Shown in pieces: positions 8,029-14,647 of a stretch of DNA of 26,211 nt. Positions within the stretch are counted from its first letter, which is position 1, and every line of letters starts with the position of its first letter. Under the pieces are notes generated by a model, which saw nothing but the letters and a program-made list of their open reading frames with translations, searched no databases and was not told where the DNA came from. The stretch comes from Thermodesulfobium sp. 4217-1 (GTDB lineage: Bacteria; Thermodesulfobiota; Thermodesulfobiia; Thermodesulfobiales; Thermodesulfobiaceae): positions 1 to 26,211 of the forward strand of contig NZ_JBAGBW010000026.1 in NCBI RefSeq assembly GCF_039822205.1. The letters are read 5' to 3'. A program made the translations under genes and the position numbers.

Positions 8029-8994
8029 CTAAATTTTAAACAATTTTCTAACTTTATCATATAGAATATCAGCGACCTCAAAATTTATTCTATTCTTTTT
8101 TATAATATCTCCTAATTCTTCAGGCTCTATCAACTTTATAAAACCCTGTTTTTCAAGGGTTTCAAATGAATTATCAAATTTTAACTTGCCCTTCTCGGGA
8201 ATCCTTAAACAGTAACAAAAGACACCGCAATTAATGGCTTCGGTAATCATCGAGATAGAGTCTGCGGTAATGATTGCAAAATCAGAAATCTCAAAATAAT
8301 ATCTAAGTGGATTTGTCTTATCTTTGTGATAGTAAACAGAAAAATCAATTGGATAATTATTTTTCTCAATAAGCTCTTCAAGGTCCTGGGGGGTTCTTCT
8401 GGACGTGGATAGCAAATATCTATAAGCTTTCAAATTCTCATTTTTAAACAGAAGCTCCAAACCCTTTATGATTTCATCAGAATTAAAAGCGTGATGTTTA
8501 CTATTCCCCCCAATAATAATTGATATCCATGGACCATTTGATTTAAGCCTTGATCTAAAATTTGATATTTCAGTGTCTTCTATCTTTTCTTTAAAGTATA
8601 TGGCGCCAAATACACGATAAACTCCTGGATTATCTGGCGCTCTATCATGATAGGGCACGATTATCATATCAAAAATATCTGGTAAAAGCTTTGGGTAAAA
8701 GATTGATATTGTAGGCAAATCTGTAGCCCTTTTAAAAAGCGCCAGAAAGGGATGAACTCTATTCCCTGTGCCAATGGCGCCCACGTAGTTATCTGGATTT
8801 ACTCCGAAAAATTTTATAAATAATTTTTTTGCAGTATCTCTACTAACAACGTTATCAAAAAGCCTCAAAAGTTCAGTTCTAAAATCAACAAATGGTATAT
8901 TCTTTATTTCGTAATCCAAACCAACCGACCTTGCCAAAGACACAGACTGGTTATAGTGTCCAGGTCTTCCTTCAGAAATAATGATAATTTTCAA
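8029..8994 (-). CDS. ELM1-like / DUF1022 family protein (GT-B-like)
   Basis: It has 321 residues matching the bacterial relatives of the mitochondrial-fission protein ELM1 (Mito_fiss_Elm1 family), which look like GT-B glycosyltransferases and commonly lie in envelope-glycan loci. Family landmarks: SEGRPGHYNQSVSLA (7-21), GTGNRVHPFLALFKRA, FDMIIVPYHDRAPDN, IIIGGNSKHHAF, STSRRTP, and ITADSISMITEAINCG, equivalent to the usual VTxDSxSMxSEA. No membrane segment is apparent. Start is TTG 8994, with TAAGG seven bases upstream and four bases after the stop of the S55 gene, so the two are co-translated. Biochemical activity of the bacterial proteins is not established to my knowledge. A 147-base gap, holding the small leader ORF, separates it from GT4. 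Confidence 0.8.
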   Translation of the reverse strand: MKIIIISEGRPGHYNQSVSLARSVGLDYEIKNIPFVDFRTELLRLFDNVVSRDTAKKLFIKFFGVNPDNYVGAIGTGNRVHPFLALFKRATDLPTISIFYPKLLPDIFDMIIVPYHDRAPDNPGVYRVFGAIYFKEKIEDTEISNFRSRLKSNGPWISIIIGGNSKHHAFNSDEIIKGLELLFKNENLKAYRYLLSTSRRTPQDLEELIEKNNYPIDFSVYYHKDKTNPLRYYFEISDFAIITADSISMITEAINCGVFCYCLRIPEKGKLKFDNSFETLEKQGFIKLIEPEELGDIIKKNRINFEVADILYDKVRKLFKI

Positions 8995-8998
8995 ATAT

Positions 8999-10627
8999 TT
9001 ACCTTACTTCAAATGTTTTGGTGGCAATACCGGTAACTACCCATGGGAGATCGATATACTTCTTAAAAACAGGTGTAGGCTTTTCTTCATTGGATGATTG
9101 CGATGAATATATTTCTATAACTAATTGATTGTTTTTTGGCTTGTCGGTGAGAGATTTTACTAACTGGCCAAAGGTTTCGATAACTTCTTCTTTGGGTTTA
9201 CTTGAACTATTATCAGTAGTAGTCTTAGCTCTCTGGGCGCTTGCCTCATCGCTTCCTCTTACTATTAAAGCGTAGCTACCCTTTGGCAATTTTGGATCTA
9301 TAGATATGTTCTCGCTATAGGAGGCCTCTCGATATGGTCTTAGTGAAACTTCAAGCTTAATAGGCTCAGACTTCTTTGCCAGGTTGTCCATATTAACTTT
9401 GTCAACCTGAGCGCTCTTTATGCTGTTTGACATATCTATCTTAAAACCAATATATTCGGGAACTGCTTTTTTCAATGGGTTAGTTAATATCTTGTATAAC
9501 ATTTCATCTAATTCAAGAACGCTTTTATAGGATATATCATCAGGATCAGAATACATATTTGTTCTTTCTATGGTAGTGCCATCGGAAAGCCTTATGGTAA
9601 TATCAGCTGTGCTAGAGCCACCATGTTGGCTCAAAAGCGAGTCGTCAAGCGACTGCAAAACAACTTTAGAAGCATATTTTAGAAGCATATCCTCATTTTC
9701 AGGTATTTGAACAAAGAAGCTATGTTCTCCATTCGAATTTACGTTAACGTCAATTGTAGTAGTGGGAGGCAGAGTACCAAGATATGCGGCTATACCATAA
9801 GATCTATCCTGAACAACTTTTCCTACAGGAGATATTATAGATGCCACCTTAAAGGGCAAGATCGGGCTTTTTATTGTGTAATATGTATAAGCTGATGACA
9901 AAAAATAATCCACATTTCCAGCATCTGTTGCAGGGTGTCCAAAAGCTAAGATTTTATTACCATCAATTTCAGTAAGAGTTCCTACAGCTCCAAGCTCCAC
10001 AGATCCCCTTGCAAACTGAACAGCAATAGGAGCGCCCGGCTGAGCTGTCCACTCATGAGAAGTCTCAGAGGAAACGTCTGAAACTAAAGGCATCTCTTTT
10101 TTTAACATAGAGAGAACTCTGCCAGAAAAACCTTTTTCGTAATATAAAACGCAAGGCATTTGAACTAAAACGCCCTTTTCATTTGTCGGCACTCTTGAAA
10201 CAGCAGTAAAGGATGTCCCGTTAAGAACTACAGGTTTTTCAAGCTCGCTAACTTCCGGAGATTTTTTTTCATAATCCCAAAGAGTTCTCATCGCTTCTAT
10301 TGGGGTAACCAATCCAATATGAGGGTCTGCGTTCTGAAAGGTTGCAGAAATAGCGCCAATCAATTTGCCATTTATATAAACGGGACTCCCGCTCATACCC
10401 TCAGCAATACCGCCTGTAAAGTCAATAGCCGAACCCCAGACTTTTATTAAATACGATGGATACAAACCAGGGTTGTTAACTATACCTATTACTTCTATAT
10501 TGAAGGTTGAAATATCAGATCCCTTAATAGTAGTCTTTGCAATTCCAATATCGCCAACCTGAACAGCATAGGCACAAGAGCTCATCAATAAAAATATTGC
10601 AACAAAAAAACCAACTAACCTTTTCAA
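8999..10627 (-). CDS. Exported SpoIVB-type peptidase (S55) family protein
   Basis: It has 542 residues with a signal peptide (1-21, predicted cut after AYA), so it acts in the periplasm or outside. Residues 72-110 read TGGIAEGMSGSPVYINGKLIGA...TPIEAM, the nucleophile segment of S55 peptidases (Ser79 by analogy with GDSGSP). Residues 225-285 read ILAFGHPATDAG (His231, Asp235), a strand rich in Ser/Ala, PFKVAS, and VVQDRSYGIAAYLG. The order nucleophile then histidine is the reverse of what I recall for B. subtilis SpoIVB. The C-terminal half (310-542) has beta-rich segments and a low-complexity linker (462-480), possibly a binding domain. Start TTG 10627 is fixed by AGGAGG five bases upstream. 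This is not evidence of sporulation; relatives occur in non-sporulating anaerobes. It is first in a long minus-strand gene run. Confidence 0.78.
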   Translation of the reverse strand: MKRLVGFFVAIFLLMSSCAYAVQVGDIGIAKTTIKGSDISTFNIEVIGIVNNPGLYPSYLIKVWGSAIDFTGGIAEGMSGSPVYINGKLIGAISATFQNADPHIGLVTPIEAMRTLWDYEKKSPEVSELEKPVVLNGTSFTAVSRVPTNEKGVLVQMPCVLYYEKGFSGRVLSMLKKEMPLVSDVSSETSHEWTAQPGAPIAVQFARGSVELGAVGTLTEIDGNKILAFGHPATDAGNVDYFLSSAYTYYTIKSPILPFKVASIISPVGKVVQDRSYGIAAYLGTLPPTTTIDVNVNSNGEHSFFVQIPENEDMLLKYASKVVLQSLDDSLLSQHGGSSTADITIRLSDGTTIERTNMYSDPDDISYKSVLELDEMLYKILTNPLKKAVPEYIGFKIDMSNSIKSAQVDKVNMDNLAKKSEPIKLEVSLRPYREASYSENISIDPKLPKGSYALIVRGSDEASAQRAKTTTDNSSSKPKEEVIETFGQLVKSLTDKPKNNQLVIEIYSSQSSNEEKPTPVFKKYIDLPWVVTGIATKTFEVR

Positions 10628-10665
10628 AATTACCTCCTAAAAGTTAATCAACATCATAAAACTTA

Positions 10666-10671
10666 ATTATA
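10666..10671 (-). promoter_or_regulatory. Possible -10 element for the S55 gene
   Basis: A perfect TATAAT on the minus strand lies 38 bases upstream of the TTG start at 10627. No convincing -35 hexamer is found at 16-18 bases, so this rests on the -10 alone in AT-rich DNA. Confidence 0.3.
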
Positions 10672-10760
10672 ACCTAAATATATAACAACTAATCCAATCT
10701 ATAAATAGAAGACTTTAAAGGGACCTCTCTAAATCAACGTAATCATAAACCTTACATGAA

Positions 10761-10787
10761 GTAGTTTAAACTTCCATTACAAACTAC
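10761..10787. repeat. Inverted repeat in the divergent intergenic region
   Basis: GTAGTTT (10761-10767) and AAACTAC (10781-10787) form a perfect 7-base inverted repeat with a 13-base spacer. It lies midway in the 291-base non-coding stretch between the divergently transcribed S55 and UspA genes. The centre-to-centre distance of 20 bases, about two helical turns, suits a dimeric regulator, but there is no direct evidence of binding. The rest of the stretch shows only AT-rich DNA and the weak promoter candidates listed. Confidence 0.4.
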
Positions 10788-10852
10788 CTCAAATTATCAC
10801 TACAAAATACTTTCTTATGATGACTCCATAAATTAACTTATTCCGACTTTTT

Positions 10853-10881
10853 TTTACCCTATTAATAAGCCAGAATAATAT
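10853..10881 (+). promoter_or_regulatory. Candidate promoter of the UspA-permease run
   Basis: TTTACC (10853-10858) and TAATAT (10876-10881) are separated by 17 bases, each matching four of six consensus positions for the housekeeping sigma factor. Transcription would start about 10888, giving a leader of roughly 30 bases to ATG 10919. The match is modest, so other promoters in this gap are possible. Confidence 0.35.
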
Positions 10882-10918
10882 CAAAGATAAAAATTAGTAA
10901 TGAAAGGTGGTTAGCAAG

Positions 10919-11350
10919 ATGACTAAGCAGGATAGAAATATTTTTGTTGTTCTCAGAGATGGAAAGCAAAACCAGTTATCACTGATTAAGGAAACAAGAA
11001 ATTATATAGCAACGAATAACACTTCTAAGATCTATTTATTGAGAATCGTAGACAGATCAGAGGACATTGGAGTCTTCAACCCTGAAGCAGAAGAAGCTAT
11101 TGTTACAAAGGCTGAAAATGATATCTCAAGATTCTTGAGTGAACTTAGCAATATCAATTGTCAGTTAGAAAAGGTAGTAAAGATAGGATCTTACCAGGAC
11201 AGAATCGAAGAGTTGGTAAATAAGTACAACCCTGAAGCAATAATAGTCCAGAGCTCTAAGATGAGCGGAATAAAGAAGATTTTTCTTGGAAGTACAACAG
11301 CAGATGTAATAAACAATGCACACTGCCCAGTAATTGTAGTCGGTTCTTAA
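10919..11350 (+). CDS. Universal stress protein (UspA) domain protein
   Basis: Small cytoplasmic UspA-fold protein, 143 residues from ATG 10919. The start is decided by the ribosome site AGGTGG at 10905-10910, eight bases upstream; the GTG at 10907 lies inside that site. The C-terminal half keeps the family pattern YNPEAIIVQSSKMSGIKKIFLGSTTADVINNAHCPVIVV, but the first Gly of the G-x2-G-x9-G-[ST] nucleotide motif is Ser, and the DG[S] near the N-terminus is RDGK, so ATP binding is uncertain. All 11 lysines use AAG, unlike genes further downstream, which suggests strong expression. It is the first gene of the run with a small membrane protein and a TauE/SafE permease; UspA partners of permeases are often regulatory. 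Confidence 0.85.
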   Translation: MTKQDRNIFVVLRDGKQNQLSLIKETRNYIATNNTSKIYLLRIVDRSEDIGVFNPEAEEAIVTKAENDISRFLSELSNINCQLEKVVKIGSYQDRIEELVNKYNPEAIIVQSSKMSGIKKIFLGSTTADVINNAHCPVIVVGS

Positions 11351-11395
11351 AAAATCTAAAAATAAAATTTATTAATAATCTAAGGAGGGAGAAAA

Positions 11396-11638
11396 ATGAA
11401 GAAGGAAAACAACAAAAAGACCATACCTCTAGTTATGTGGGGCGCTCTTTCGTTAAGTTCTTATCTAATGATTTATCTATTTCAGACAGATTTGTTGTTT
11501 TATACCACAAGAGGCGGATTCTTTTCAGCAGTTCCAATACTTTTTGCCTTTTACTTTTCTTTTGTGCATGGAGCTTTTGCAAGTTATTTATTACCATTTA
11601 TTGGCGTTGAAGCAATAACAAAGAAGGAGGCTCACTAA
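11396..11638 (+). CDS. Small two-helix membrane protein next to the permease
   Basis: I do not recognise the family. It has 80 residues: a basic N-terminus (MKKENNKK), hydrophobic segments about 11-31 and 43-66, and a short charged tail. A strong AAGGAGGGAG lies just upstream of ATG 11396. The permease ribosome site (AAGGAGG) is embedded in its last codons, and its stop is one base before the permease ATG, so the two are tightly coupled. Five of six lysines use AAG, the same bias as the neighbours. From position, it is probably an accessory subunit or regulator of the TauE/SafE permease; this is inference only. Confidence 0.7.
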   Translation: MKKENNKKTIPLVMWGALSLSSYLMIYLFQTDLLFYTTRGGFFSAVPILFAFYFSFVHGAFASYLLPFIGVEAITKKEAH

Positions 11639-11639
11639 A

Positions 11640-12719
11640 ATGGAAGCAAATTCTATGGGGATCTTGTCAAACTTTATCACACTTGATCCAGCAAATATTC
11701 TTTTCCTATTGTTTGTCGGCTTTGTTGGAGGATTGGTTAGCGGCTTTATAGGTTCTGGCGGAGCATTTGTTCTTACACCGGGGATGATGAGCATTGGAGT
11801 TCCAGGAACAATAGCAGTTGCAAGCAATATGTGCCACAAGTTTCCAAAATCAATGGTTGGAGCATATAAGAGGTGGAAGTATGGTCAAGTAGATATAAAG
11901 TTAGGTCTTGTTATGGCAATATCAGCCATACTTGGAGTCCAGGTAGGCATACAAATCCAAGAAGTAATATTGAAGACTTGGGGAAATGCAGGGTCAAACC
12001 TTTATGTTAGTACTATGTTCATAATCGTTTTAACAATAGTCGGTGCGTATGTGTTTAAGGATGCACTAAATATGGCAAAGTCAAAGAACGCAAAGGAAGA
12101 GACGACTGCCCTTGCAAAGAGGATACAGAGCATAAACATACCGCCAATGATATATTTTGGCAAGGTAGGAGCAAAGATATCCTTCTGGGTTACCTTCCCA
12201 ATCGGGTTTTGCACAGGACTTCTTGCGGCCACAATAGCGGTAGGAGGATTCATCGGAGTTCCAGGAATGATTTATGTATTGGGCGCAACTAGCACTGTAG
12301 GAACAGCAACAGAGTTGGTAATAGCATTTGTAATGGGTTTGGTTGGATCTGTAAAGTGGGCGATGAGCGGAATGATAGATATTAGATTAACTCTTATAAT
12401 TCTTGCAGGATCGTTAATAGGAGTACAGATAGGAGCTGCTGCTACTACATTTGTAAAGCCATATCTTATAAAGTTTGTAATGGGTTTTATAATGCTCCTG
12501 GTTGCAGGCTCAAGGATACTTGCAGTCCCTCAGTACCTAAATGAATTGAATATTGTGCCTATGGAAAAGCAGGTCTTAACGGCTCTTGATCAAACCAGTT
12601 TTATAATAATGAGCTTAACTCTTCTTGCTGGAGCGCTAATAATAGTCTTTAGCATGATCAGGGGAAAGAGAGAAATCAAAAGAGCAAATGCTATTGCAGA
12701 AGTGAGAGTTAATGATTAG
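11640..12719 (+). CDS. TauE/SafE (TSUP) family permease, likely anion exporter or importer
   Basis: Integral membrane protein of 359 residues with about eight to nine hydrophobic segments. The duplicated TSUP signature is clear: VSGFIGSGGAFVLTPGM followed by GVPGTIAVASN (about 33-63), and GLLAATIAVGGFIGVPGM followed by STVGTATE (about 193-225). Each repeat ends in a basic loop with G-[QM]-[VI]-D. Family members move sulfite, sulfoacetate, taurine-derived or other small organic or sulfur anions; the substrate cannot be read from sequence. A soluble loop (about 140-175, KSKNAKEETTALAKR) separates the repeats. ATG 11640 has AAGGAGG nine bases upstream. Lysines are 17 AAG : 2 AAA, indicating high expression. 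It lies between the small membrane protein and a tandem UspA. Confidence 0.88.
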   Translation: MEANSMGILSNFITLDPANILFLLFVGFVGGLVSGFIGSGGAFVLTPGMMSIGVPGTIAVASNMCHKFPKSMVGAYKRWKYGQVDIKLGLVMAISAILGVQVGIQIQEVILKTWGNAGSNLYVSTMFIIVLTIVGAYVFKDALNMAKSKNAKEETTALAKRIQSINIPPMIYFGKVGAKISFWVTFPIGFCTGLLAATIAVGGFIGVPGMIYVLGATSTVGTATELVIAFVMGLVGSVKWAMSGMIDIRLTLIILAGSLIGVQIGAAATTFVKPYLIKFVMGFIMLLVAGSRILAVPQYLNELNIVPMEKQVLTALDQTSFIIMSLTLLAGALIIVFSMIRGKREIKRANAIAEVRVND

Positions 12720-12728
12720 AATATATAT

Positions 12729-13679
12729 ATGTATAAAAAATTATTAGTTGCATACGACGGTTCACTGAGTAGCAAAAGCGCATTAAAGGAGGCACTAGAA
12801 ATAAGTGCCTCCTTTGACTCATATATCACGCTCATAAGCGTCTTCGATCTGCCAACAGAAATATTCGGCATCTCATCACTAGAATCAGAAAGAATAGAGT
12901 CTGAATTGTTCACAATGCTCTTAAGTGCTTTTGAACAAGCAAAAGAAAAAAACAAAAAAATAAATGCCTACTTCGCAACGATTGCAGGGGACAATGCAAC
13001 CTATACAAATATTGAATCAAACGAAAAAATTCAAATACCAAAAAAGGTACGCTCACCCGATTATGCAATAGTATCATTTTCAGAATTCTTAAAACCCGAT
13101 TTAATACTCATAGGAACAAAAGGTTACAATAGGGTAATAAACGTTGGCAGCGTAACAGTAGGCGTAATAAGAGATGCACCTTGTGATGTCTTGACGATCA
13201 AGAATTACAAAAAAGGTCCATTCGAAGAAAAATATAAAAATATTCTCCTTGCTTTTGACGGTTCTGAAACTTCTATAAACGCCTTAAAAAGATCTATAAC
13301 AATAGCAAAAAGGTTTAAATGGGAAATTACTGCAATTCACGTATACCCACTTCTCACTGAGATAAATCTTTTTTCGAGCGTTCACACAAAAGAGATTTTG
13401 CTCCAAACCTCAAAGCAAATTCTCGAAAGAGCAAGAGAAATTGCATATAAAGAAGATTTTCCCATCTACACCCATTCAGGCGGTTTTGGGGATCCAGCAC
13501 AATATATCGTAAATTACGCTACAGAGGAAGATTATGACATGGTAGTTCTTGGAACACAAAATCCAAATACCGTAAAAAAAGTTTTAATAGGCAGCATTGC
13601 ATATAGGATTATATCAGAAGCTGATTTTCCAGTTTACTGCATACCGATAAAAAGCTCAAAGACAAAAAAATCTAATTAG
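12729..13679 (+). CDS. Tandem UspA-domain protein
   Basis: It has 316 residues with two UspA folds. Domain 1 (about 1-155) starts YKKLLVAYDGSLSSKSAL and ends DLILIGTKGYNRVINVGSVTVGVIRDAPCDVLTI. Domain 2 (about 168-308) starts YKNILLAFDGSETSINAL and ends DMVVLGTQNPNTVKKVLIGSIAYRIISEADFPVYCI. Both keep the DGS start, but the nucleotide loop is altered: domain 1 has seven instead of nine residues before GS, and domain 2 lacks the second Gly. ATG 12729 follows the permease stop by nine bases with no good Shine-Dalgarno, so translation may be coupled. Lysine codons turn to 25 AAA : 5 AAG, the opposite of the three genes before it. A perfect hairpin lies 56 bases into the gene. Confidence 0.87.
   Translation: MYKKLLVAYDGSLSSKSALKEALEISASFDSYITLISVFDLPTEIFGISSLESERIESELFTMLLSAFEQAKEKNKKINAYFATIAGDNATYTNIESNEKIQIPKKVRSPDYAIVSFSEFLKPDLILIGTKGYNRVINVGSVTVGVIRDAPCDVLTIKNYKKGPFEEKYKNILLAFDGSETSINALKRSITIAKRFKWEITAIHVYPLLTEINLFSSVHTKEILLQTSKQILERAREIAYKEDFPIYTHSGGFGDPAQYIVNYATEEDYDMVVLGTQNPNTVKKVLIGSIAYRIISEADFPVYCIPIKSSKTKKSN
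12785..12815 (+). other. Perfect 12-bp hairpin at the 5' end of the tandem-UspA gene
   Basis: AAAGGAGGCACT (12785-12796) and AGTGCCTCCTTT (12804-12815) pair without mismatch around a seven-base loop. The stem contains six G-C pairs in AT-rich DNA and includes a full ribosome-binding motif. It is followed by only three T, so it is not a classic terminator. As RNA it could pause transcription, stabilise the upstream message, or mask ribosomes. Confidence 0.75.
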
Positions 13680-13681
13680 AT

Positions 13682-14647
13682 ATGAAATACAAAAACCACA
13701 TAAAGGATAGGTTTTTAAGCTACAAAGACATTTTTTTTATGTTGTTTTTAATAATTTTACTATTTATTGTAGGTGCTTGTTTAATTATTAGCATAAACTT
13801 CTTGCCAAGTCCATCTATAAATTTAGACCTGAATAAAGGATCTAGCCCCATATCTGCCGAAAGCGAAAAAAATACTATAAGCATAGTTGTTTCATCTACC
13901 TTGTCCATTGAAGAGGTTACACTAATTTATAAACCGCTTATACTATACCTTTCAAAATCTACCGACAAACACGTCGTGCTCTTCACAAGAAAAACCTATT
14001 CAGAAGCCTTGGAAGCAATGTTTTCTGGTGACGCACAAATTGGCATAATTGGTTCAGGAGCTTTTTTTGTAGACAAAAACAAATTAGATCTTCTTGCTGT
14101 GCCAATTATAAACAATAAAACATACTATAAATCATACGTAATAGCAGAGAATGATAACATAAAGAATATTTCTGACTTAAAGGGAAAGACTATAGCCTTT
14201 ACAGATCCGTATTCATTTGCAGGCTACATAATATTGGAAAATTACCTTAAAAAAAATGGATTAAATTTAGACTTTTTCTCAAAATATATCTTTACATTTA
14301 GCATCAGCTCTTCAATTGAATCCATAAAAGAAGGCCTGGTCGACGCAGCCACAATTGATAGCAATACCTACGAGCAACTAAAGGAGAAAAATCCAGAAAT
14401 ATTAAAATCACTTCACATAGTATGGGAGTCTCCAATAGAAATCCCAAATCCTCCAATAATAGTGAGAAAAGATCTGGACTATAAGACCAAGCTTCAATTT
14501 CAAAAACTTTTTTTGAATATGGACAAAAACACAGAAGGTAAAAAAGTTCTCAATATATTGGGTTATGATAAATATGTTGAAGTTAGAAGTGACTTTTTTG
14601 ATCCAATTTCGGACTGGCTTGGTAAAAACAATGAAAATAAGTTTTAA
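13682..14647 (+). CDS. Membrane-anchored PhnD-like periplasmic binding protein
   Basis: It has 321 residues: a cytoplasmic start, one hydrophobic anchor (about 18-40) and an extracytoplasmic ligand-binding fold of the PhnD/SsuA/transferrin type. Marks are TISIVVSSTLSIEEVTLIYKPLILYLSKSTD, ALEAMFSGDAQIGIIGSGAFF, ISDLKGKTIAFTDPYSFAGYII, and SIKEGLVDAATIDSNTYEQL. There is no ATPase or permease gene of an ABC importer nearby; instead its last 17 bases overlap a histidine kinase. I infer that it serves as a sensor subunit that presents an oxyanion-like ligand to that kinase, as known for several PhnD-kinase pairs. The ligand is unknown. It starts two bases after the tandem-UspA stop with no evident Shine-Dalgarno. 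Lysines are mostly AAA. Confidence 0.82.
   Translation: MKYKNHIKDRFLSYKDIFFMLFLIILLFIVGACLIISINFLPSPSINLDLNKGSSPISAESEKNTISIVVSSTLSIEEVTLIYKPLILYLSKSTDKHVVLFTRKTYSEALEAMFSGDAQIGIIGSGAFFVDKNKLDLLAVPIINNKTYYKSYVIAENDNIKNISDLKGKTIAFTDPYSFAGYIILENYLKKNGLNLDFFSKYIFTFSISSSIESIKEGLVDAATIDSNTYEQLKEKNPEILKSLHIVWESPIEIPNPPIIVRKDLDYKTKLQFQKLFLNMDKNTEGKKVLNILGYDKYVEVRSDFFDPISDWLGKNNENKF

Noticed and set aside
8999-10627. Evidence for sporulation from the S55 protein
   Set aside because: S55-like proteins occur widely in non-sporulating bacteria, and no other sporulation gene is seen.
10907-10918. GTG start for the first UspA gene
   Set aside because: The GTG is part of the AGGTGG ribosome site that correctly serves ATG 10919.
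14565-14630. Longer N-terminus of the histidine kinase
   Set aside because: This part lies inside the binder gene, and the conserved basic start plus first helix begins at ATG 14631.
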